10,317 nt of DNA from an uncultured Clostridia bacterium (GTDB taxonomy: Bacteria; Bacillota; Clostridia; Oscillospirales; UMGS1783): NCBI GenBank assembly GCA_937892635.1, contig CALBKB010000115.1, forward strand, positions 1-10,317. Reading direction: 5' to 3'. Both the position numbers and the translations under genes were made by a program. How positions within the stretch are numbered: the stretch's first letter is position 1; each line of letters opens with the position of its first letter. The notes under the pieces were generated by a model. It had not been told where the DNA came from. It ran no database searches and saw only the letters and a list, made by a program, of their open reading frames with translations. Below, piece by piece: positions 1 to 5,768 of this stretch.

Positions 1-147
1 GATCTGCTTGTGCGCAGGCGCGTAAAAATTATCTGAATTTTTGAGTATGGGAATGATCGAATCCAGTACGGCTTCATCAATGATGATGGCGCCCAGTACC
101 GACTGCTCTGCCTCGAAACTGAAAGGCAGTTTTTGTGCGATCTCCAT
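1..147 (-). CDS. dnaB: Replicative DNA helicase DnaB, N-terminal fragment (runs off the left edge)
   Basis: The first 49 codons of the hexameric replicative helicase that unwinds DNA ahead of the replisome; the rest lies beyond position 1. The visible residues carry the family's N-terminal signature: a short lead, then FEAEQSVLGAIIID, followed by a helical stretch ending in FYAPAHKQI, which matches the usual 'EAEQsvLGaill...F....H..I' of the DnaB N-terminal domain. The helicase core with its Walker motifs is not in the window. The ATG at 145-147 is preceded by a GAGAGGAT ribosome binding site. The gene follows rplI by 15 bases with no terminator between them, so it is the third gene of the DUF2232-rplI-dnaB operon. 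rplI next to dnaB (dnaC in Bacillus) is a common Firmicutes order, which supports the call. Confidence 0.93.
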   Translation of the reverse strand, partial: MEIAQKLPFSFEAEQSVLGAIIIDEAVLDSIIPILKNSDNFYAPAHKQI

Positions 148-162
148 ATTCTATCCTCTCTT

Positions 163-609
163 TTACTGTTCTTTTACCGACACGTGAACGGTGGTCGAAA
201 CGGACGGATGCAACTTAACGGTAACCGAATACACACCCGCGCCCTTAATGGGGTTAGCCAGATCCATCTTTTTCTTATCTACTGTGACACCCAATTCCTT
301 TTCGATGGCTTCGGCAATTTCCTTGACCGTAATGGAGCCGAACAACTTGCCGTTCTCCCCCATCTTGGCCATCAGCGTAACCGTTTTATCTTTAATCTTA
401 TCCGCCATTTCCTGCGCCGCCTTGATGGCCATTTCTTTATGGTGCTCTTTGGCAGCGTTTTGAGTGTTCATAGTATTTACATTCGCATTGTTCGCCTCAA
501 CGGCAAGGCCGCGAGGCAACAGGAAATTACGGGCATAACCGTCAGACACGTTAACCATCTGACCCTTTTTCCCTTGTCCTTTTACGTCTTGTTGAAGAAT
601 TACTTTCAT
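163..609 (-). CDS. rplI: 50S ribosomal protein bL9
   Basis: A 148-residue protein of the usual length for bL9, which binds 23S rRNA through its N-terminal domain and reaches out from the large subunit. Residues 1-50 hold the family signature: MKVILQQDVKGQGKKG, then VSDGYARNFLLPRGLA. A charged connecting helix spans roughly residues 50-75. The C-terminal domain ends in the typical beta-rich segment with GVYSVTVKLHP (125-135). The start ATG (607-609) overlaps the stop of the upstream membrane protein gene by four bases (ATGA), and a GGAAGGAG ribosome binding site lies within the end of that gene. Translational coupling is therefore likely. dnaB follows after 15 bases. Confidence 0.98.
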   Translation of the reverse strand: MKVILQQDVKGQGKKGQMVNVSDGYARNFLLPRGLAVEANNANVNTMNTQNAAKEHHKEMAIKAAQEMADKIKDKTVTLMAKMGENGKLFGSITVKEIAEAIEKELGVTVDKKKMDLANPIKGAGVYSVTVKLHPSVSTTVHVSVKEQ

Positions 610-1727
610 TTGTCTTCTCCTTCCTGTTGGTCATCCTCGGGAATATCCAATTCCTCGGAAGCCTCGGTATCGTTACCGGGTTTAATATCCTGAAAACTGT
701 TCCACTGTTTGAGTCGTTCGCTTTCTTCCTGCGGCTCACGGTCACCGCGCAAGCGGCGGCGCAAATCGGCAATACTGTCGACAGCACCGACAAAGACGTA
801 TCCAACCCCCAGCGAGATGGGGACACCAACGGCCGTCAAGGCAACCAACAATGCCGTCAGCACCTTAGACCCACGATTGGTCGCACGGCGCGTAAAGAGC
901 GCATACACCGTAAAGGCGCCGCACAGTAACAGCGGAATCTCAAAGGCCGTCATCCAGTTGTCCAGCACGCTGGACAATGTGCCGTCCACAAAGAAGGATA
1001 GGACAAAGGCAATCAAAAACACAACACCGATACCCGACGGCAAGCTCAACTTCCCAATCGGCTGCATGCTCATGCGATCGGCAAACTTTTTGCCCAGCAA
1101 CACTTTTGTCAGCATCTGCGAAGCCCAGGTCAACACAAACAACAACCCCATGACAAAACCGGGCAATACGGAAAATACGGCATCCAAATACGTGTTCTTA
1201 TAGGTGAGAATGGTGGTAATATACTGATCAATTTGCGTCGGGGTCATTTGTGTTGTCTGTGCCGCCGCCAACAACGGCTCGTAAACCGCTTCATCAATAG
1301 CCGTTTTGATCTGGCTGAGCGAAGGCATCAGCCCCGAAAAATCAAAGCCACCCCGCGTGATATACAAATAGGCAGACAACACGGCAACCCCGACTACAGC
1401 GGCAACCAATGCCGGCACGCCAACACTCACCGCAAGCGGTTGTTTTCCCCGTATACAAACGCGCGAAACCAAAACCATACCAGCCAAAGCGCCCCCGGCA
1501 ACCAGCGCATAAACCAATGAACCGGTGCGCAGATACACAATCCCTGCCCCTAAAAACAGGAACAAATAGGTGGATTTTGTCCACAGGAACGCCCCGGCCA
1601 GAAGGAAAGCCGCCGCCAGTGCGCAACCGATCAACATCAAGATCGGATCCTTGTCACATAACAACAAGGCGACCAAGCCGGCACAGGAATATAAAATTGA
1701 CGGAATGATATACCCTTTTGTTTCCAT
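606..1727 (-). CDS. DUF2232 / YybS-family polytopic membrane protein
   Basis: A 373-residue integral membrane protein of unknown function. I see about nine hydrophobic segments (approximate residues 6-24, 29-48, 53-68, 71-92, 98-123, 184-205, 231-248, 262-280, 286-308). A soluble stretch (130-180) lies between the fifth and sixth. The C-terminal tail, from about 322, is highly charged: first basic (DLRRRLRGDR), then strongly acidic to the end. The topology and the position directly before rplI and dnaB match YybS (DUF2232) of Bacillus subtilis. The family call rests mostly on this context and topology and less on specific motifs. A longer reading frame begins at 1754, but I prefer the ATG at 1725-1727: it has an AGGGAG ribosome binding site and follows a promoter whose predicted transcript starts near 1751. 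In Bacillus, gdpP (yybT) lies between yybS and rplI; it is absent here. Confidence 0.8.
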   Translation of the reverse strand: METKGYIIPSILYSCAGLVALLLCDKDPILMLIGCALAAAFLLAGAFLWTKSTYLFLFLGAGIVYLRTGSLVYALVAGGALAGMVLVSRVCIRGKQPLAVSVGVPALVAAVVGVAVLSAYLYITRGGFDFSGLMPSLSQIKTAIDEAVYEPLLAAAQTTQMTPTQIDQYITTILTYKNTYLDAVFSVLPGFVMGLLFVLTWASQMLTKVLLGKKFADRMSMQPIGKLSLPSGIGVVFLIAFVLSFFVDGTLSSVLDNWMTAFEIPLLLCGAFTVYALFTRRATNRGSKVLTALLVALTAVGVPISLGVGYVFVGAVDSIADLRRRLRGDREPQEESERLKQWNSFQDIKPGNDTEASEELDIPEDDQQEGEDK

Positions 1728-1732
1728 AACTA

Positions 1733-1738
1733 CTCCCT
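1733..1738 (-). promoter_or_regulatory. Ribosome binding site fixing the start of the DUF2232 gene
   Basis: AGGGAG on the minus strand, five bases (AGTTAT context) before the ATG at 1725-1727. The upstream candidate start at 1754 has no such site and lies at or before the predicted transcription start. Confidence 0.75.
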
Positions 1739-1757
1739 GAAAATTCAAGTTCATTAT

Positions 1758-1786
1758 ATTATAGCATTACCAGCGCCAAGAAACAA
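1758..1786 (-). promoter_or_regulatory. Sigma-A-type promoter of the DUF2232-rplI-dnaB operon
   Basis: Minus strand: -35 TTGTTT at 1781-1786, 17-base spacer, -10 TATAAT at 1758-1763. The -10 is preceded by TGC, making an extended -10 (TGnTATAAT) that can compensate for the weak -35. A second, overlapping TATAAT lies at 1753-1758. The predicted transcript starts near 1751, giving a leader of about 24 bases. Confidence 0.75.
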
Positions 1787-1812
1787 GTCGTATTTGGTTG
1801 ATTTTTCCCATG

Positions 1813-1850
1813 AGAATAAAAAAATTGCCGGCATCGAATGATACCGGCAA
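1813..1850 (-). terminator. Rho-independent terminator of secG
   Basis: On the minus strand an 11-bp stem with one G-T pair (arms 1840-1850 and 1825-1835; TTGCCGGTATC pairs with GATGCCGGCAA) encloses an ATTC loop. It is followed by seven T residues (1818-1824). It lies 14 bases after the secG stop and separates secG from the downstream DUF2232 operon, which has its own promoter. Confidence 0.92.
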
Positions 1851-1864
1851 CAGTTGAGCGTTTT

Positions 1865-2104
1865 TTACCGAGTCAATACATTAAGCACAACGGTAAGAAT
1901 AACGAGCAGAAGCGATACGACGATTGTGATCTTATTATAGATCGAATTTTTGGTATTACCCATATGACCCTGAAATACACTTTCGCCCGAAAGAGCACCC
2001 AGACCCGTCTGCTTGCTTTGCTGAATCATGATAACAGCCAACTCAACCACGACCAAAATAATATATACGATTCCGAGAATATTTACCCAAATGTTATCCG
2101 TCAT
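1865..2104 (-). CDS. secG: Preprotein translocase subunit SecG
   Basis: A 79-residue small membrane protein, the auxiliary subunit of the SecYEG channel that exports unfolded proteins. It shows the family layout: a first transmembrane helix (about 5-27), a cytoplasmic loop with the typical IMIQQSKQTGLGALSG stretch (25-40) and the GES.F.G continuation, then a second helix (about 58-77). Length and motif match Firmicutes SecG. The ATG at 2102-2104 has a TGGAGGA ribosome binding site eight bases upstream. It is monocistronic as far as the signals show, with its own promoter and a strong terminator. The rnr-smpB genes that often follow secG in Firmicutes are not here. Confidence 0.95.
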   Translation of the reverse strand: MTDNIWVNILGIVYIILVVVELAVIMIQQSKQTGLGALSGESVFQGHMGNTKNSIYNKITIVVSLLLVILTVVLNVLTR

Positions 2105-2133
2105 GTCTTTATTCCTCCAATAAACGTAGAAGT

Positions 2134-2162
2134 ATCATATCACATCAGCCATAAAAATGCAA
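2134..2162 (-). promoter_or_regulatory. Sigma-A-type promoter of secG
   Basis: Minus strand: -35 TTGCAT (2157-2162), 17-base spacer, -10 TATGAT (2134-2139) preceded by TGA (extended -10). Transcript start is expected near 2127, a leader of about 23 bases. No terminator is visible between the RDD gene stop (2188) and this promoter, so some read-through from the RDD gene into secG is possible. Confidence 0.75.
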
Positions 2163-2187
2163 GAGAAACTTTCGATTTCCATTAAAA

Positions 2188-2676
2188 TTATTTTTCATTG
2201 GGATGAACGACACGCGTGCCCGAGATCAGGTCGTGAAGCATGCTCTCTCCCGTAATGAAAAACACAACACATCCCAAGCCAAACACGCCAACTGACAGGT
2301 ATAAAAACAACGCCCGTAACAGCGCTTTGGCATAGCCGGGCGCCTGACCGGTCTTGGTGTTGACGACGCGGATCTTCAGGCATCGCTGACCAAAACTGGC
2401 CGCGTGCGGACCACCTATCGTTAAGGTGAAATAAAGTACAAAAATAGCGGTCAACAGGTAAAACGGTACTCTGTACATAACCAGCGATAAGCCAAACCAT
2501 ATCACCAACAACATCAGCAGATCAATACCGAAAGACAAGGCCCGGTCACGAAACGAGACGGCACTGTGTGTCGGCGGCAATTGTCCGCTTTCCTGCACCT
2601 GATAAACAGACGCACCACAAACGGGACAAACGGTATCCCGATCCGAGATATCCGCCCCGCATTTAAAACAAAACAT
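2188..2676 (-). CDS. RDD-family membrane protein with N-terminal zinc ribbon
   Basis: A 162-residue protein. Residues 3-20 form a zinc ribbon of two CxxC knuckles (C3, C6, C17, C20: CFKC and CPVC). A short linker leads to an RDD domain: a first membrane segment starting with FRDRALSFGIDLLML (the family's Arg and Asp), a second hydrophobic segment around residues 64-82, the loop FGQRCLKIRVVNTKTGQ, then a third membrane segment. It ends in LHDLISGTRVVH, the usual RDD close. The molecular function of RDD proteins is mostly unsettled; some are linked to ion exchange. A longer open frame extends upstream to 2961, but the ATG at 2674-2676 has a GGGGAGGTG ribosome binding site and lies just after a strong promoter, while the extension runs antisense into the divergent gene. 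Transcribed divergently from the gene at 2795. Confidence 0.85.
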   Translation of the reverse strand: MFCFKCGADISDRDTVCPVCGASVYQVQESGQLPPTHSAVSFRDRALSFGIDLLMLLVIWFGLSLVMYRVPFYLLTAIFVLYFTLTIGGPHAASFGQRCLKIRVVNTKTGQAPGYAKALLRALFLYLSVGVFGLGCVVFFITGESMLHDLISGTRVVHPNEK

Positions 2677-2681
2677 GGGCA

Positions 2682-2690
2682 CACCTCCCC
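2682..2690 (-). promoter_or_regulatory. Ribosome binding site fixing the start of the RDD gene
   Basis: GGGGAGGTG on the minus strand, five bases before the ATG at 2674-2676. Together with the promoter at 2705-2732 it rules out the much longer upstream frame. Confidence 0.85.
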
Positions 2691-2704
2691 AAAAGTCTAT
2701 TTCT

Positions 2705-2732
2705 ATTATATCATCTTTTTCCCTCTTGTAAA
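2705..2732 (-). promoter_or_regulatory. Sigma-A-type promoter of the RDD gene
   Basis: Minus strand: -35 TTTACA (2727-2732), 16-base spacer, -10 TATAAT (2705-2710) preceded by TGA (extended -10). It is arranged back to back with the plus-strand promoter at 2736-2764; the two -35 boxes are 3 bp apart. Confidence 0.8.
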
Positions 2733-2735
2733 GCG

Positions 2736-2764
2736 TTGACAAGTATCGAATTAAGGAATAAAAT
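2736..2764 (+). promoter_or_regulatory. Sigma-A-type promoter of the gene at 2795
   Basis: Perfect -35 TTGACA (2736-2741), 17-base spacer, -10 TAAAAT (2759-2764). Expected transcript start is near 2771, giving a leader of about 24 bases that contains the GAGGTG ribosome binding site. Confidence 0.85.
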
Positions 2765-2794
2765 AGGGATACAAAGTGAGGTGAACCATCTGCC

Positions 2795-3580
2795 ATGGCA
2801 AAAACTGCATCCTTTGGCCGCCGTTTGCAACGAACGGTTATGATTACCCTTTTGCTGATTCTGGTCATCGGAACGGCCGGCGCTTTGCTTATTGCCGAAC
2901 CGTGGATATCGGATCCAACCGAACATACGATTGCCCCGCAAACGACCGATATGGGATACATAGAATTGTCGTTAGGCGATGACTATATATTTGACATCAA
3001 ACTGGGCGCCAATGAGATCATCTCCTCGATCGATTCGGAATACCCAACTGTCATTGAGCCGATCGGCTACGGCGTCAAGGCTAACGGCGCGCAAACACCG
3101 GTCAATGTCACCGTAACAACGCGAGAAGCCGTTTTGGGCGGCCAAGGCAAACGCATTCTCTTTTTGGGCCGAGATTATTCGGAACCCTATTACAATTTAC
3201 GCCGTGCCCTTCGCTCGATGCTTGGCATTAAGAACGCCTACACCCTGCCCAGCGAACTGCGCGTAATCCATATCTACCATTATCGGTTTGTGGTGCCCGA
3301 CTATCCGGTTGAAGATGCCGGACATATCACCATTCAGCGAAACCGTTATACCGATCTGTCCCCCAAAGGTGTGGGCGGCAACATCTACACTCTCATTCGC
3401 ATCGGTAATCCCGACCTGCTTTCGGTCAAACAACTGGTGACCGACAACGATTACCGTCTGTACGCCAAAGCCGCAGGCCATACCGAGGTTACCGTTATGT
3501 ACGGATTTTATATTAATGCTGCCAAGCCCAACCAATTCGTTCCGATTAAAGCATCCCGCTATACCGTCACCGTACCATAA
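2795..3580 (+). CDS. Unrecognised membrane-anchored extracytoplasmic protein
   Basis: A 261-residue protein I do not recognise. Residues 1-13 are basic (FGRRLQR), followed by a single hydrophobic segment (about 14-34), then a polar, beta-prone region to the end. This fits a signal anchor with the bulk outside the cell; there is no lipobox Cys and no LPXTG motif. Two stretches read like Ig-like/BIG2-type beta-sandwich sequence: about 55-110 (IELSLGDDYIFDIKLGANEI ... PVNVTVTT) and about 205-261 (DNDYRLYAKAAGHTEVTVMY ... SRYTVTVP). Between them lies a Tyr- and Arg-rich segment (124-170). The domain reading is weak inference by eye. The ATG at 2795 has a GAGGTG ribosome binding site 11 bases upstream, rather distant. 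It has its own promoter and terminator, so it is a single-gene unit, divergent from the RDD gene. Confidence 0.8.
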   Translation: MAKTASFGRRLQRTVMITLLLILVIGTAGALLIAEPWISDPTEHTIAPQTTDMGYIELSLGDDYIFDIKLGANEIISSIDSEYPTVIEPIGYGVKANGAQTPVNVTVTTREAVLGGQGKRILFLGRDYSEPYYNLRRALRSMLGIKNAYTLPSELRVIHIYHYRFVVPDYPVEDAGHITIQRNRYTDLSPKGVGGNIYTLIRIGNPDLLSVKQLVTDNDYRLYAKAAGHTEVTVMYGFYINAAKPNQFVPIKASRYTVTVP

Positions 3581-3616
3581 AAGAGTCTTCCTTTTACGGA
3601 AGACTCTTTTTTATTT
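3579..3616. terminator. Bidirectional terminator between convergent genes
   Basis: Stem GAGTCTTCC (3583-3591) with GGAAGACTC (3598-3606), loop TTTTAC, extended by flanking A-T pairs. On the plus strand it ends in TTTTTTATTT; on the minus strand it ends in TTTT. It starts at the stop of the plus-strand gene (3580) and abuts the stop of the gatD-like gene (3611), so it can serve both. Confidence 0.92.
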
Positions 3617-4318
3617 GTGAATGCTGTTTTTCAAGGCGTCCGCGGCGCAAACATATCCCATCCAGGCACGGCGATACCATATCTCTTCCGGATCGGGAAG
3701 CTGCTTGCCCGCTAAGGTGCGTGCATAATAATCAAGCAGACCGGGATTACGCACCAAGAGAGGCGCCGCCACCTGAGTGGCTACCAACCCTTTATCGCAA
3801 ACGCCTTCCAGGTCATCCACCTTACGATCGCTGTCAAAGGTGACCCGCAAAAAGGCAGATGCTTGCGTTTGGATTTGTAATGAACTGTTATACGAACCTA
3901 TGATGGCATGCTCACAAAACGGACACTCGGCCAACACTTCCGAATAGTGCCGTTTATCATGAATGGTAACCTTACCATCCACCAATCCCAAGCCCAGCGT
4001 TTCTTTTGCGTCAAGCCCAATAATATTTCGCATCGGCAACGCGGCAGCGGCACCGACAAACAACATCTGCCCGCCCGCCTCATAATATGCCAACAAGGCG
4101 TCACGCAGCGGCATGAGCTTTTGGGCGGCGGCCAGCATCTTATTCTCCGTACCGGCGCCGAAATAGATTAGATCGGCCGCGGCCACCGTATCAGCCGCCA
4201 AGGGCGCCACCGAAACCTCTTCCCCTACGGCCTGCAAATAGGCACGCAGTACCTGCAAATCCGCATCGCCGCCATAGAGATTAAGCAAATCCGGAAACGC
4301 GTGTATAATACGGATCAT
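3611..4318 (-). CDS. GatD-like type 1 glutamine amidotransferase subunit lacking catalytic residues
   Basis: A 235-residue protein, about the length of GatD, the CobB/CobQ-type glutaminase partner of MurT that supplies ammonia for amidating lipid II at D-Glu. Family features are clear: LLNLYGGDADLQVLR at 11-25 (GatD 'LNLY.D.GNi..L'), a GAGTENKM stretch at 54-61, GLGLVDGKV at 109-117, and APLLVRNP at 185-192. By comparison with recalled S. aureus GatD, the nucleophile elbow TICGGYQFLG is here FVGAAAALPM (87-96), so Cys is Gly89; the glutamine-binding Arg (ENHGGR) is Gln148; and the catalytic His (TYLHGPIL) is Ala184. Glutaminase activity is therefore not expected. The ATG at 4316-4318 overlaps the murT stop (ATGA), with AAGGAGGTG upstream, so the two are translationally coupled. 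The frame is intact, which argues against simple decay. Confidence 0.88.
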   Translation of the reverse strand: MIRIIHAFPDLLNLYGGDADLQVLRAYLQAVGEEVSVAPLAADTVAAADLIYFGAGTENKMLAAAQKLMPLRDALLAYYEAGGQMLFVGAAAALPMRNIIGLDAKETLGLGLVDGKVTIHDKRHYSEVLAECPFCEHAIIGSYNSSLQIQTQASAFLRVTFDSDRKVDDLEGVCDKGLVATQVAAPLLVRNPGLLDYYARTLAGKQLPDPEEIWYRRAWMGYVCAADALKNSIHK

Positions 4319-5649
4319 GCCTGCACCTCCTTGAGTCGCGAGGTAAATTTACCCACATCGGTAAAACAAGTCATCACATAGATATCGCCCACAGCGTTAT
4401 CTTTGAGATCGGCCATCATGTTATCCAAATCGGGCTCAACCGTCATTCGTTCCTCAGCCACGCCGGCAAAAGCCAAACGTACGGCCAGATCGTAGGCAAA
4501 CTGCCCCGACAGGATTACCCGCTTCACGCCCTCCGATGCCGCCATCTCAAAATCAATATCCCAAAGCCAGGACATATCGTTGGCCGTGTATTTACGACTG
4601 AGTTGGTCGACAATCAGCACCAGAGTGGCCTGTTCTACGTCTTGTAATGCGTGAAGCGCCGCATTGTATGCCATGGAATTTTCATGTTTTGTCAAGGTAA
4701 ACAGCCCGCGATGCCCGTTTAAGTTGAATTCGTGCAATCGGTCCCCGCGAATCACAAAATGATCCAGCGCCTGCGCCGCCTTTTCAGACGTAAAGTCAAA
4801 TGCCTTGACAAGCGTAGTATATGCGGCAACAATGTTATAGGCGAAATTACTGTTGCACATTTGCGGCGTCACGGCATGGGCACCGTCCAAGAGGAAGGCG
4901 CCGTCTTGGATAGCGGTTATTTCATGGTCCACCGCGCCTCTGGCAAAGCCGCAAGACGAGCAAGTGTAATCGCCTACATGGGAGAACACTCGGTGAGTAT
5001 AGGACATTTTCGCGTAGCAAACGGGGCAATAGGCGCCGTCGTGATAGGCATGGCTTGTCCCTTCCGGCTCGGAAAAGACGTCGGCAGACACCCCGTAGGT
5101 GATGGCCTTACGCCCCACCGCCAAGCTGGCGGAAACCGGTTCATCGGCGTTAACAATTAGGGTTGTCCCCTCGGGAATTCCCTTTTGCAATTCCTTTCGG
5201 ACGAATTCGCTGTGACCGTTGCGGGTCATCTGATCACGGTACAGGTTGGTGATGACCATATAATCAGGCGTCAATTGCTTAAAGGTATACTGGCAGAACC
5301 GTTCGTCACTTTCGATGAGTGCTACATCGGCATTGACCCTACCACCGAGGGTACAATGTTGCAAAAACATGGCGGTAACACCCTGAATCTGATTGGAGCC
5401 TTCGGTATTGCAGATCAGGTGAATGCCTGACTCACGCGCGGCAGTATAGATCATTTGCGTGGTTGTTGTTTTGCCGTTGGAGCCGGTAACAGCCACGATC
5501 TTCTTAGGTAAAGACATTCGCCGAAGCAGGTCAGGACACAGTTTAAGCGCCACACCGCCGGGAAATGACGAAGCACTTCGGCCTATCATTTTGATGGCTA
5601 ATCTGGTCAATTTTCCCGCCATAATGGCGAAACTCATGCGAATATCCAT
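4315..5649 (-). CDS. MurT-like Mur ligase family protein (lipid II isoglutaminyl synthase, large subunit homologue)
   Basis: A 444-residue protein, the length of MurT. Domains in order: a short basic N-terminus, the Mur ligase ATPase core with P-loop TGSNGKTTT (55-63), NTEGSNQIQG (81-90), the acidic IESDE (112-116) and ITNLYRDQ (133-140); a Cys4 zinc ribbon inserted in the core (C208, C211, C230, C233); and the C-terminal DUF1727-type domain with DMSWLWDIDFE (358-368) and YDLAVRL (386-392). Asp358 aligns with the Asp reported as catalytic in S. aureus MurT. Differences from the usual family: RDQMDRFGE is RDQMTRNGH (138-146), KNPAG is KHENS (321-325), DGRD is TAND (355-358), and the C-terminal NYTS/TYTA motif is CFTD (428-431). 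The canonical reaction is ATP-dependent amidation of lipid II D-Glu. Given these changes and the GatD partner, the actual substrate is uncertain. ATG with GGAGGA upstream. Confidence 0.88.
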   Translation of the reverse strand: MDIRMSFAIMAGKLTRLAIKMIGRSASSFPGGVALKLCPDLLRRMSLPKKIVAVTGSNGKTTTTQMIYTAARESGIHLICNTEGSNQIQGVTAMFLQHCTLGGRVNADVALIESDERFCQYTFKQLTPDYMVITNLYRDQMTRNGHSEFVRKELQKGIPEGTTLIVNADEPVSASLAVGRKAITYGVSADVFSEPEGTSHAYHDGAYCPVCYAKMSYTHRVFSHVGDYTCSSCGFARGAVDHEITAIQDGAFLLDGAHAVTPQMCNSNFAYNIVAAYTTLVKAFDFTSEKAAQALDHFVIRGDRLHEFNLNGHRGLFTLTKHENSMAYNAALHALQDVEQATLVLIVDQLSRKYTANDMSWLWDIDFEMAASEGVKRVILSGQFAYDLAVRLAFAGVAEERMTVEPDLDNMMADLKDNAVGDIYVMTCFTDVGKFTSRLKEVQA

Positions 5650-5678
5650 CCGTTTCCTCCGTAAAATTACTGTAATTT

Positions 5679-5707
5679 ATATTATATCTTTCTGTTTGGA
5701 TTGTCAA
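5679..5707 (-). promoter_or_regulatory. Promoter of the murT-gatD-like operon
   Basis: Minus strand: perfect -35 TTGACA (5702-5707), 17-base spacer, -10 TAATAT (5679-5684). A perfect TATAAT overlaps at 5681-5686 but with only a 15-base spacer. Leader of about 22 bases. It is back to back with the coaX promoter, -35 boxes 3 bp apart. Confidence 0.8.
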
Positions 5708-5710
5708 CAC

Positions 5711-5739
5711 TTGCATTTTTAAATGAATTAGAGTAAAAT
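5711..5739 (+). promoter_or_regulatory. Sigma-A-type promoter of coaX
   Basis: -35 TTGCAT (5711-5716), 17-base spacer, -10 TAAAAT (5734-5739). Transcript start is expected near 5746, with the AAAGGAG ribosome binding site (5754-5760) within the short leader. Confidence 0.8.
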
Positions 5740-5768
5740 ATATCCATTCCTATAAAGGAGAGAGCTAT

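Noticed and set aside
133..693. Plus-strand open frame opposite rplI
   Set aside because: An antisense shadow of a clear ribosomal protein gene, with no ribosome binding site or recognisable product.
1838..2185. Plus-strand open frame opposite secG
   Set aside because: It covers the secG terminator, coding region and promoter in antisense; no initiation signals.
2727..2741. TGTAAA-gcg-TTGACA inverted repeat as a repressor operator
   Set aside because: It is fully explained by two facing -35 boxes; nothing else in it suggests a binding site.
2677..2961. A 95-codon upstream extension of the RDD reading frame
   Set aside because: It lies upstream of the promoter and ribosome binding site of the RDD gene and is antisense to the start of the divergent gene; its residues show no RDD-like or signal-like sequence.
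3197..3535. Minus-strand open frame inside the anchored-protein gene
   Set aside because: Fully antisense to a gene with its own promoter, ribosome binding site and terminator.
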